From the NCBI GenBank assembly GCA_964420145.1, contig CAYQRB010000014.1, positions 1 through 25,271 on the forward strand: 25,271 nucleotides of DNA, read 5' to 3'. This document shows positions 8,226 through 14,908 of the stretch, in pieces (the stretch's first letter is position 1; each line of letters opens with the position of its first letter). Both the position numbers and the translations under genes were made by a program. The DNA is from JAJTYI01 sp964420145 (GTDB lineage Bacteria > Patescibacteriota > Dojkabacteria > B142 > OLB20). A model generated the notes under the pieces. That model worked only from the letters and a program-made list of their open reading frames with translations. It did no database searches and had not been told where the DNA came from.

Positions 8226-8331
8226 GTTCTCTGTTTTTATAATTCAAAAGAAAACAGGAACAAACAAAGGTGGCACCGTCTTTGTATTAAAGACCCTTGT
8301 AAATTTCTCTATGGAGTTTATTGGGGTCTTT
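8226..8331 (+). ncRNA. T-box riboswitch leader of aspS
   Basis: The core GGTGGCACCG (8269-8278) matches the T-box consensus. Around it an antiterminator can be drawn: helix A1 from 8264-8270 with 8294-8300 (one mismatch), the 7-base bulge TGGCACC at 8271-8277, and helix A2 GTCTTT/AAAGAC (8278-8283 with 8289-8294). The competing terminator uses AAAGACCC (8289-8296) with GGGTCTTT (8324-8331) and an inner 7-bp helix (8301-8307 with 8313-8319), so the two are mutually exclusive. A stem III-like hairpin precedes (8226-8237 with 8251-8261). The bulge base C pairs with discriminator G73, as in tRNA-Asp and tRNA-Asn. Stem I must lie within about 8155-8225, but I could not fix it; GAC at 8199-8201 is one possible specifier. 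Confidence 0.85.
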
Positions 8332-8340
8332 ATTATTTCT
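8289..8340 (+). terminator. T-box regulated terminator before aspS
   Basis: An 8-bp outer stem (8289-8296 with 8324-8331) and a 7-bp inner stem (8301-8307 with 8313-8319) form a long hairpin, followed by the interrupted T-rich tract TTATTATTTCTT. Its 5' arm is shared with the antiterminator, as expected for a T-box switch. The imperfect U tract may make it leaky. Confidence 0.7.
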
Positions 8341-8366
8341 TATTTATTATTTATTATCTTCACAAT

Positions 8367-10160
8367 ATGGAAAGAGTAATCTCAAGTGAGTTACCCAAGC
8401 AGGTCGGTCATAAGGTTTTAGTGAAGGGATGGTTAAATAGCCTAAGAATTATGGGAAAACTAAGTTTTCTAGTTTTGCGTGATCGTGGTGGTCTGGTACA
8501 AATAGTGATAGAAAATAAAAGCGAAATTCAAAAAGTAAAATCCCTGCAACCGGGATCTGTTTTGAGTGTTACGGGAGAAGTCAAATCAACTAATCAAACA
8601 GAAGTAGGAATAGAGTTAATAAATCCCGAAATCACAATAGAATCCGCAGTAAAAGAGCCACTACCTATTGAGTATAATAAACCCGAGATTAAAGCAGATA
8701 CGGAAACTATACTAGATCACAGACCACTAACTTTACGCAATCAAAAAATCAACGCAGTTTTTAAAATCCAAGCGACAATTGTCCAGGCGTATAGGGAGTT
8801 TTTGGTTAGCCAGGGATTTGTAGAATTTTTTGGTCCAAATATTATAGGAGCATCTTCGGAAGGTGGTACAGAGCTTTTTACAGTTAATTATTTTGATAAT
8901 GAAGCAATGCTTTCTCAGAGTGCACAGCTCTACAAGCAAATGATGGTAGGGGTTTATGAGCGGGTTTTCGCCCTTATGAAGTGCTTTAGAGCGGAAAAGT
9001 CAAATACTAGAAGACATTTGACAGAAGCAACTCAGTTTGAATTTGAGATGGGCTTTATTGAAGATTTTAGTGAAGTGATGGATATGTTAGAGAGTACGAT
9101 TAAATACATTGTAAATAAGGTTAGTTTGAAAAATAGTTATGAGTTAAAACTGTTAGGAGTAGAGTTAGCAAAAGCTCCAGAGAGCGTTCTTTTCCCAAGA
9201 ATTGAGTTTCGTGATGCTTTGCAGTTGTATTTTGAGAGAACAGGAAAAGATGAAAGGGGTGAGATTGATTTATCTCCTGATGCTGAAAAAGATCTGTGTA
9301 AATATGCAAGGGAGCAATATGGCACAGATTTCATTTTTGTAACACACTTTCTGACTAAAAAAACTGCATTTTATGCATATCCTAACCAGAAAAACCCAGA
9401 GGTAAGTGATTATTTCGATCTGTTGTGTAGAGAGGCGGAAATTGTGAGTGGAGGACAAAGAATACATGAGTATGACAAACTAGTATCCTCTTTGGAGAGT
9501 AAAGGTTTAAACCCTGAGAGTTTTCGAGACTATCTTGCAATTTTTAAGTATGGTATGCCAAAACACGGTGGATTTGGTATGGGGATGGAAAGACTAACTA
9601 TGCTTTTGCTAGGTCTTGATAATATCCGTGAAGCAACTTTGTTCCCTTCTGATCCCAAACGGATAGCTTCAGTGCGAATTAGCAGGCAAGTAACGACAGG
9701 TAAAGATATGGTTCGGAGCATAAAAAATCTTTTTGATAAATACGAAATAAAATATAAATTCCAGAAACATAAAGCTGTTACTACATCAGAAGAAGCCTCC
9801 ATAGTACGAGGAACAAGTTTAGAAGATGGTATTAAAGCGTTGATTTTAAGAGGAAAAAAAACACATAATAATATTATGTTTTGTCTGCCTGCCACAGAAA
9901 AGATCAACATGGAGAAACTTAAGCAATTAGAAGGAGAAGCTTTTGAATTTGAAAAACCTGAAGTCATAAAAGAAAAGTTTGGGCTAGAGGTGGGGGGAGT
10001 CCCGCCATTTGGCTTCCTGTTTGGATTAAAGACATATTTTAGTCAAAGTATTAAAAACCATACAGAGAGTAATTTTAACTGTGGTACTAGAGAGGAGTCT
10101 ATGACGGTAGAAACAAGAGGTCTGGTTAAGGTTGTTACTGGAGAGGTTGAGTGGGTGTGA
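8367..10160 (+). CDS. aspS: Archaeal-type AspRS fused to a YbaK-like editing domain
   Basis: The enzyme attaches aspartate to tRNA-Asp, and probably also to tRNA-Asn if it is non-discriminating. Residues 1-105 are the anticodon-binding OB fold. Residues about 130-440 are the class IIb catalytic core, with motif 2 FRAEKSNTRRHLTEATQFE and motif 3 GFGMGMERLTMLLLGLDN, ending in PSDPKR (427-432). The bacterial GAD insertion is absent, so this is the archaeal/eukaryal type. Residues about 445-597 match the YbaK/ProX aminoacyl-tRNA deacylase fold (KHKAVTTSEEASIVRGT, KAL, GGVPPFG). Archaeal AspRS are about 430 residues, so the extra 160 residues are a true fusion in one uninterrupted frame. A T-box lies directly upstream. 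The start ATG aligns with the expected N-terminus. Confidence 0.95.
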   Translation: MERVISSELPKQVGHKVLVKGWLNSLRIMGKLSFLVLRDRGGLVQIVIENKSEIQKVKSLQPGSVLSVTGEVKSTNQTEVGIELINPEITIESAVKEPLPIEYNKPEIKADTETILDHRPLTLRNQKINAVFKIQATIVQAYREFLVSQGFVEFFGPNIIGASSEGGTELFTVNYFDNEAMLSQSAQLYKQMMVGVYERVFALMKCFRAEKSNTRRHLTEATQFEFEMGFIEDFSEVMDMLESTIKYIVNKVSLKNSYELKLLGVELAKAPESVLFPRIEFRDALQLYFERTGKDERGEIDLSPDAEKDLCKYAREQYGTDFIFVTHFLTKKTAFYAYPNQKNPEVSDYFDLLCREAEIVSGGQRIHEYDKLVSSLESKGLNPESFRDYLAIFKYGMPKHGGFGMGMERLTMLLLGLDNIREATLFPSDPKRIASVRISRQVTTGKDMVRSIKNLFDKYEIKYKFQKHKAVTTSEEASIVRGTSLEDGIKALILRGKKTHNNIMFCLPATEKINMEKLKQLEGEAFEFEKPEVIKEKFGLEVGGVPPFGFLFGLKTYFSQSIKNHTESNFNCGTREESMTVETRGLVKVVTGEVEWV

Positions 10161-10174
10161 GTAACTATAGAGTA

Positions 10175-10510
10175 TTATTGTGTCAGGTAAGGTGTAACTG
10201 CCTGGTATATAGAGACGAGTGTTGTGGTAATACCAGCACCAGCAAGGAAATATAAAAAATATGGTAGATTAGAAGGGTCGGCTGTTTTTCCTGTTTCTAC
10301 TTTAAGAAACTCCTTAAGAGGAGGGTCGTCTTCGTCGGGGGAAAAGTTTGCCTTAGTTAGTACTTTTCCAGCTAGTGCTAAAAACCCCGCTGCTACTGGG
10401 AAGCAACATAAAGTAAGTGGTGTCGGATCTATATTTACTCCAGATAATTTTAAAAAAGCAGTAGTAGAAACAACCCCTACACCAAATGGTAATAATGCCT
10501 TAGTGTTCAT
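10175..10510 (-). CDS. Small membrane protein, second gene of a pair
   Basis: The 111-residue product has hydrophobic stretches at about 5-23, 30-50 and 84-104, separated by a charged loop (about 54-75), so three membrane helices are likely. No family is recognised. It overlaps the end of the upstream gene by 11 bases in another frame, which indicates translational coupling, and it ends 14 bases from the convergent aspS stop. It is rich in Gly, Ala and Thr within the helices. Confidence 0.65.
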   Translation of the reverse strand: MNTKALLPFGVGVVSTTAFLKLSGVNIDPTPLTLCCFPVAAGFLALAGKVLTKANFSPDEDDPPLKEFLKVETGKTADPSNLPYFLYFLAGAGITTTLVSIYQAVTPYLTQ

Positions 10511-11021
10511 TATGTTTTTCGTTTAGTCTATTTGTTAATAACTTTACCACTCCTTTTCCTATAGTCTTGGCAATAGCAAGGGTCATTAATAGTCCTTTAT
10601 TATCTGTAAGAGATGAATCTAAAGCACCTACAGCATAAGCACAGTAAGGTAACATTTGTATAGACTGCTCAAGAGATGTGGATTCTAGAGAAAGAAAGTC
10701 TGTGGCTCCAAAGCCTGAAGATGTGAGGACTGCGGCAGTAGTTGTGGCAATGGATGCAAGATAAGGTAATGCGGATCCCCTACCTATTAGAACACCAGTG
10801 GTATACATTAGTCCTGTTGAGAGTAAAGCGCTCAACGAACCTTCTATACCTGTTGGAATATCTCCGCCAGAAAGGCTATTAGAGATAAACAATGCCATTG
10901 GAGGTATTACACCAACGGCAGTTTTTCCTAAAAACCACCTACAGCCCCGTTTCTTCTGAGTATTGTGATCAAGTTCTGTTCCGGGTGCAAGTTTTGTCCA
11001 CCCTTTTGGAATTCCTCCCAT
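10500..11021 (-). CDS. Membrane protein, first gene of a pair
   Basis: The 173-residue protein starts with a hydrophilic, basic region (about 1-28), followed by hydrophobic segments at about 33-47, 64-80, 86-103, 120-138 and 143-160. It is probably a four- or five-helix membrane protein rich in Gly, Ser, Thr and Ala. No catalytic motif or known family is seen. It is transcribed from the extended -10 at 11043-11048 and coupled to the next gene by an 11-base overlap. The two proteins may form one complex; that is inference from the coupling only. Confidence 0.68.
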   Translation of the reverse strand: MGGIPKGWTKLAPGTELDHNTQKKRGCRWFLGKTAVGVIPPMALFISNSLSGGDIPTGIEGSLSALLSTGLMYTTGVLIGRGSALPYLASIATTTAAVLTSSGFGATDFLSLESTSLEQSIQMLPYCAYAVGALDSSLTDNKGLLMTLAIAKTIGKGVVKLLTNRLNEKHNEH

Positions 11022-11042
11022 AATATAAAAAACTAATTATTA

Positions 11043-11048
11043 ATTATA
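11043..11048 (-). promoter_or_regulatory. Extended -10 promoter of the membrane-protein pair
   Basis: The minus strand reads TGATATAAT (11051-11043), a perfect extended -10, with the ATG 21 bases further on at 11021. Confidence 0.65.
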
Positions 11049-11144
11049 TCACAAATATATACCCCGAATAGGGTTTTTAATAAGAGGAATAAAACTAGTT
11101 TTCTTCAAAAAGCTCTTGCAAAAATTTTTTAATTTTATTAAACT

Positions 11145-11174
11145 GGTGGTGAAAGGTGGTGAAAAGTGGAAAAG
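11145..11174 (+). promoter_or_regulatory. MraZ-type operator, direct repeats
   Basis: GGTGGTGAAA is repeated exactly at 11145-11154 and 11155-11164 and degenerates to AGTGGAAAAG at 11165-11174, a period of 10 bp or one helical turn. MraZ proteins bind tandem GTGG/AAAGTG-type boxes upstream of their own gene, and this array lies in the mraZ upstream region. It lies far (about 150 bases) from the best -10, so a second upstream promoter or DNA looping is possible. Confidence 0.7.
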
Positions 11175-11275
11175 TTTCAATCGTAATTTGCACAGATTGA
11201 AATTTAAAGTTTGTACTATTAAATATTTTTACTCTGTCTTTACAATGTACCTTACAGTTGTGAGACAAATAACTG

Positions 11276-11349
11276 CCCACTTCTTTCACCTTGTTGCTAT
11301 AAGATAAATAGCTTGAAGGTCGAATCTTTATCTATTCACTTTCACCACC
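11276..11349 (-). promoter_or_regulatory. Inverted MraZ boxes at the mraZ promoter and start
   Basis: On the minus strand GGTGAAAGAAGTGGG covers 11290-11276, and GGTGGTGAAAGTGAA covers 11349-11335, ending on the base before the mraZ ATG. Both repeat the sequence of the direct array but in reverse orientation. The first overlaps the expected -35 region and the second the leader just before translation starts, positions suited to repression. Confidence 0.6.
11298..11303 (+). promoter_or_regulatory. Probable extended -10 of the mraZ operon
   Basis: TGCTATAAG (11295-11303) matches an extended -10 at all but the last base. It would give a leader of about 40 bases. The remainder of the 328-base gene-free stretch 11022-11349 holds the leftward promoter, the MraZ boxes and otherwise only AT-rich sequence without a supported ORF. 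Confidence 0.5.
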
Positions 11350-11790
11350 ATGTTATTGGGGAGTTTTGAGACAAGATTAACAGAGAAAAACAGAATTGCT
11401 ATACCAAGAAAACTAAGAAATGAGCTCGAAGAAAACATAATACTTGCCAGAGGTTACGAAGGTTGTGTCCTTTTGCTAGATAGTAAGCGCTGGGATGGTT
11501 TACTTGGTTTGATTGCCAAAGAACCTATTTTAAATCTATCAGTAAGAGACACTTTTAGATTTATTATTGCAGGAGCATTTGAAGTCGAGATAGATAAACA
11601 AGGGCGTATCGTTGTTCCTCAGGTATTAAAGGAATTCGGTGATTTGAGTGAAGACATTGCCATATTAGGGATGAAGGACTGGATAGAAATATGGAACAAA
11701 GATCGCTGGGTAAAAAGGTTGGATGAGATTACTAAATCTGCTGATGATATTGCAGAGAGATTAATGAAGCTAAATCATGACAAAACATAA
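11350..11790 (+). CDS. mraZ: Transcriptional regulator MraZ
   Basis: MraZ is a double-AbrB/SpoVT-domain DNA-binding protein that usually represses the division and cell-wall cluster it heads. The 146 residues contain two copies of the domain. The first starts at LLGSFETRLTEKNRIAIP, and the second at GAFEVEIDKQGRIVVPQVL. Length and order match the family. It is the first gene of the cluster and overlaps rsmH by 14 bases. Boxes matching known MraZ targets lie upstream, so autoregulation is likely. The ATG is fixed by the conserved MLLGSFE-like N-terminus. Confidence 0.97.
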   Translation: MLLGSFETRLTEKNRIAIPRKLRNELEENIILARGYEGCVLLLDSKRWDGLLGLIAKEPILNLSVRDTFRFIIAGAFEVEIDKQGRIVVPQVLKEFGDLSEDIAILGMKDWIEIWNKDRWVKRLDEITKSADDIAERLMKLNHDKT

Positions 11791-12709
11791 ATCGGTTTTA
11801 TTACAAGAAGTAATTGAGTCATTAAATATTAAAGAAGGAAATATTTACTTTGATGCAACTTTAGGAGGGGGAGGACATTCATTAAAGATACTTGAGAAAC
11901 TTGGTAGAAAAGGAGCATTGATAGCATTGGATTTAGATAAAAATGCTATAGAGATATTCTCCACAAAGTTATTAGGTTTGGGTTTTAGAAATGAGATAGA
12001 GGATGAAAGACAAGTTTTGGTTAAAGATAAGGTAAAGGTGTATTTAGTTAAAGAGAATTTTAGAAATATTGACCATGTTCTTAAACAATTAAAAATAGAC
12101 AAAGTATCGGGAGTATTAGCTGATCTGGGGATATCTACCGATCAGATTTATGGAGTGGAAGGGATTAGTTATTTGAAAAGTGAACAACTCGATATGCGTC
12201 TTGATATGCAAAGCAAAGTTACTGCTTCGGATTTACTCAATGGTCTGTATAAAAAAGAGATGATTGAGTTATTTGAAAAGCTAGCAGATATAGACTTTGC
12301 GCATGAGCTAACAAATGAAATTATTAAAGAACGAAAACAAAGCCCTTTAAAAACTACTAAACAATTGAAACGCTTAATCCAAAAAGTTGTACCTTTACAT
12401 AAAAGAAAGGGTACTAACAAACAACCGGAAGCAAAAGTGTTTCAAGCGCTAAGAATAGCTGTAAACGATGAACTCGGTTCACTAAGAGCTTTTCTGCCCC
12501 TGGCGCTTGAATCACTTGCTCCGGAAGGAAGATTATCTGTGATAAGTTTTCACTCGGGAGAGGATAGGATTGTAAAGAAATTTATGCAATATGGAGTATC
12601 TCAAAATCAATTAAATATTATTGAAAAAATCGTCAGACCTTCAAATATAGAAGTGTTTGAAAACCCACGAAGTTCGAGTGCAAAACTGAGAGTAGTTAGT
12701 AAAAATTAA
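11777..12709 (+). CDS. rsmH: 16S rRNA (cytosine1402-N4)-methyltransferase RsmH
   Basis: RsmH (MraW) methylates N4 of C1402 in the 16S rRNA decoding centre, using S-adenosylmethionine. The 310-residue protein opens with HKSVLLQEVIESL and has the SAM-binding signature FDATLGGGGHSLKIL, then GVLADLGISTDQI, LDMRLDMQS and VISFHSGEDRIVKKF. All are standard for the family. It follows mraZ as in most bacteria and overlaps it by 14 bases in a different frame, so the two are probably translationally coupled. Slightly longer than E. coli RsmH in the region about 70-95. Confidence 0.97.
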   Translation: MTKHKSVLLQEVIESLNIKEGNIYFDATLGGGGHSLKILEKLGRKGALIALDLDKNAIEIFSTKLLGLGFRNEIEDERQVLVKDKVKVYLVKENFRNIDHVLKQLKIDKVSGVLADLGISTDQIYGVEGISYLKSEQLDMRLDMQSKVTASDLLNGLYKKEMIELFEKLADIDFAHELTNEIIKERKQSPLKTTKQLKRLIQKVVPLHKRKGTNKQPEAKVFQALRIAVNDELGSLRAFLPLALESLAPEGRLSVISFHSGEDRIVKKFMQYGVSQNQLNIIEKIVRPSNIEVFENPRSSSAKLRVVSKN

Positions 12710-12730
12710 ATTATTTATTACTGCCTAACA

Positions 12731-13048
12731 ATGAAAAAAGTTATTACTAAAAGAGAGAGATCTAGTAATAGTAAGATATTGTTATACACATTACTTACTC
12801 TAATTGTTTTATTTATAGGAATGCAACTATTTATTCTAACTAGAGTGGGAACACAAGGAGAGAGTGTGAACCAGATCAAACAAGAACAAACTAGACTGAG
12901 AATCGAAAATGAAATTATACAGGCAAAGATCTTAAACCTACAATCCAGGAAAGAGATTTTATCTAGTATTGACAATCTTAACATGAAGGAAGCAGAAGTT
13001 GTGCTAGTAAACAAAGATTTGGTTACAGCAGAAGGAGTAGATGAATGA
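12731..13048 (+). CDS. FtsL-like septum protein
   Basis: The 105-residue protein has a short basic cytoplasmic tail, one membrane helix (about 17-37) and a Gln/Glu/Ile-rich coiled coil (about 45-85). Its place between rsmH and the class B PBP is where ftsL lies in other bacteria. FtsL bridges FtsQ/FtsB with FtsWI during septation. FtsL sequences are very divergent, so this call rests on topology and position. Its TGA stop overlaps the start of the PBP gene (ATGA), and the Shine-Dalgarno AAGGAG at 13032-13037 for that gene lies in its last codons. Confidence 0.75.
   Translation: MKKVITKRERSSNSKILLYTLLTLIVLFIGMQLFILTRVGTQGESVNQIKQEQTRLRIENEIIQAKILNLQSRKEILSSIDNLNMKEAEVVLVNKDLVTAEGVDE
13032..13037 (+). 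promoter_or_regulatory. Shine-Dalgarno sequence of ftsI
   Basis: AAGGAG lies seven bases before the ATG at 13045, ideal spacing. It stands out because most genes in the window show no such site, and it supports reinitiation at the ATGA overlap. Confidence 0.7.
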
Positions 13049-14853
13049 GAGAAACTTCCCGAATCCATGACAATAAGCTACGATTAGTGTTTTTATTGTT
13101 TGTATTGGCATTTGTTGCAATTATTTATGTATTGGCAAAATGGCAGTTTTTAGAAAGTGGTGAGTTTGTAGCAATGGCCAATGAGAGATATCGTGAAATC
13201 AAAATCCCCGCAGTAAGAGGAAGTATTTTGGCAAGTGATCAAACAACTCTTGCTTTTAGTGAACCTAGGTTTGATTTCTATGTTTGGAAATCAGAACTAA
13301 TAGAGTCAGAAGAGAAGGGATTGCAGTCACGAGGTGAGTTTTTAGATAAAATCTCGAATACTCTCGAGATAGAGAGGGAAGACATAGAAAGCAAACTAGA
13401 TAGTGAACAGTTATGGATTAAACTGGGGGATAAAATCTCAGTTAAAAAAAGAGATGCATTGCTTGCGTTAGTCAATGATACAAATGGAAAACCTTTGCAA
13501 GGTTTGAGGTTTGAATATGTAAACTCAAGAGCTTATCCAGAAGGAAGACTAGGTGGTCATTTCTTAGGGTTTTTTGGATACAATGATTACGGAGAAGCTG
13601 TAGGTGTTGGTGGACTTGAGCAATATTGGGAACGAAGTTTACGACCGATAGAAGGAGTTTCAAATAGTGAGGTTGATAGCTTTGGAAATGCTATACTTCT
13701 AGCAAAAGGAGGAGAAACAGAAGCGAGAGCAGGAGTTACTCTAGTTACCTCTATAGATAAAAACTTACAAGCAATATTTGAAAATAAACTAGAAAGCGGA
13801 TTTCGTGATTATCAAGCAAAGTCGGTTACTGGTCTTATAGCAGATCCTAGAACAGGTGCAATACTTGCAATGGCTAATTTCCCAAATTTTGATCCAAACC
13901 AGTATTCCAAAGAACAAGATAGTAATATATTTGGGAATCTAGCGATTACAACCCCTTACGAAATTGGTTCAGTTGCAAAAGTATTTACTCTTGCTGGGGC
14001 ATTAGATCTGGACAAAGTAGAGTTTGATGAGGTAATACTTCCTCAAGGACACAAAGGCTGTGAAGTTATAACACCTGGAGCGAACCCGGCTAGTAGTTGT
14101 AGCAGTGCCAATATTCAATGTGTTTGTACTTACGATAAAAAGCCAGTTAATCAACCAATAAATATTGTCGACGCGATAGTAGCTTCTGATAATATAGCAT
14201 TTAGACATATTGGATCTAAATTAACTAATGAAGAGTTTTATGATTATCTTTCAAAATTCGGAGTAGGTAGAGTTAGTGGAATTGACTTATCTGGCGAATC
14301 AACAGGGGTTTTACCTCCTGCAAACTCGTGGCATTATACTGATAATGCTGTTTTCTCTTATGGACATGGCTATCAACTAACCCCTCTACAAGCAATTACG
14401 GGAATTAGTGTTATAGCTAACCAAGGGAAAAGAATGCAACCGTATTTGGTGGAGAAAGTGATAGGTAGTGATGGGGAAGTAAAAAAATTTGAACCTAGAG
14501 AAGTAATGAGTGTTGTAGATCCTAAGGTAGCAGATCGTATGGGAAAGATGATGCATTCTGTTTTCAGAAGTAATGTACCGGAAGCTAGGTATCAACCATT
14601 ACTTGATTATAATATTGCCATGAAATCTGGGACTGCACTAATACCGTACAAAGACAAACCCGGATACTCTACAGATATTAATGCTACCTATGTTGGATTT
14701 GATAATTCTCCTGCTAAAACTTTTATAATGCTGATTAAACTAGAGGATCCCAAAGTAGGAGATTTGTCTTTTTATAATGCAAGAATACTATGGTTAGATA
14801 CATTTATTGCAATAAAAGACTATTTAGCTGTTCCTAAAGATATTACTAAATAG
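13045..14853 (+). CDS. ftsI: Class B penicillin-binding protein (FtsI/PBP3-like transpeptidase)
   Basis: The enzyme crosslinks peptidoglycan stem peptides, here probably at the septum. The 602 residues contain a membrane helix (about 13-32), a non-catalytic dimerisation/pedestal region with the motif ERYREIKIPAVRGSIL (48-63), and a transpeptidase domain. Its active-site motifs are SVAK (Ser309, Lys312), SDN (381-383) and KSGT (527-530), all intact. No PASTA domains are present. It starts at ATGA overlapping the ftsL-like gene with a good Shine-Dalgarno site. Several Cys occur near 345-365, in a stretch between SVAK and SDN that I do not recognise from E. coli PBP3. Confidence 0.95.
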   Translation: MRETSRIHDNKLRLVFLLFVLAFVAIIYVLAKWQFLESGEFVAMANERYREIKIPAVRGSILASDQTTLAFSEPRFDFYVWKSELIESEEKGLQSRGEFLDKISNTLEIEREDIESKLDSEQLWIKLGDKISVKKRDALLALVNDTNGKPLQGLRFEYVNSRAYPEGRLGGHFLGFFGYNDYGEAVGVGGLEQYWERSLRPIEGVSNSEVDSFGNAILLAKGGETEARAGVTLVTSIDKNLQAIFENKLESGFRDYQAKSVTGLIADPRTGAILAMANFPNFDPNQYSKEQDSNIFGNLAITTPYEIGSVAKVFTLAGALDLDKVEFDEVILPQGHKGCEVITPGANPASSCSSANIQCVCTYDKKPVNQPINIVDAIVASDNIAFRHIGSKLTNEEFYDYLSKFGVGRVSGIDLSGESTGVLPPANSWHYTDNAVFSYGHGYQLTPLQAITGISVIANQGKRMQPYLVEKVIGSDGEVKKFEPREVMSVVDPKVADRMGKMMHSVFRSNVPEARYQPLLDYNIAMKSGTALIPYKDKPGYSTDINATYVGFDNSPAKTFIMLIKLEDPKVGDLSFYNARILWLDTFIAIKDYLAVPKDITK

Positions 14854-14908
14854 TAATATATATACATATCTTTCGTTATTCTCATACTTTAGTTTATTAA
14901 TTACTGCC

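Noticed and set aside
9530..9967. 145-residue ORF antisense to aspS
   Set aside because: It lies fully within the well-supported AspRS gene and has no recognisable motif.
10224..10526. 100-residue plus-strand ORF opposite the small membrane gene
   Set aside because: The opposite strand gives a coherent membrane protein with a promoter and coupled neighbour; this frame has only low-complexity sequence.
11061..11077. ACCC/GGGT hairpin followed by TTTT as a terminator
   Set aside because: The stem is only about four pairs, and no plus-strand gene ends before it.
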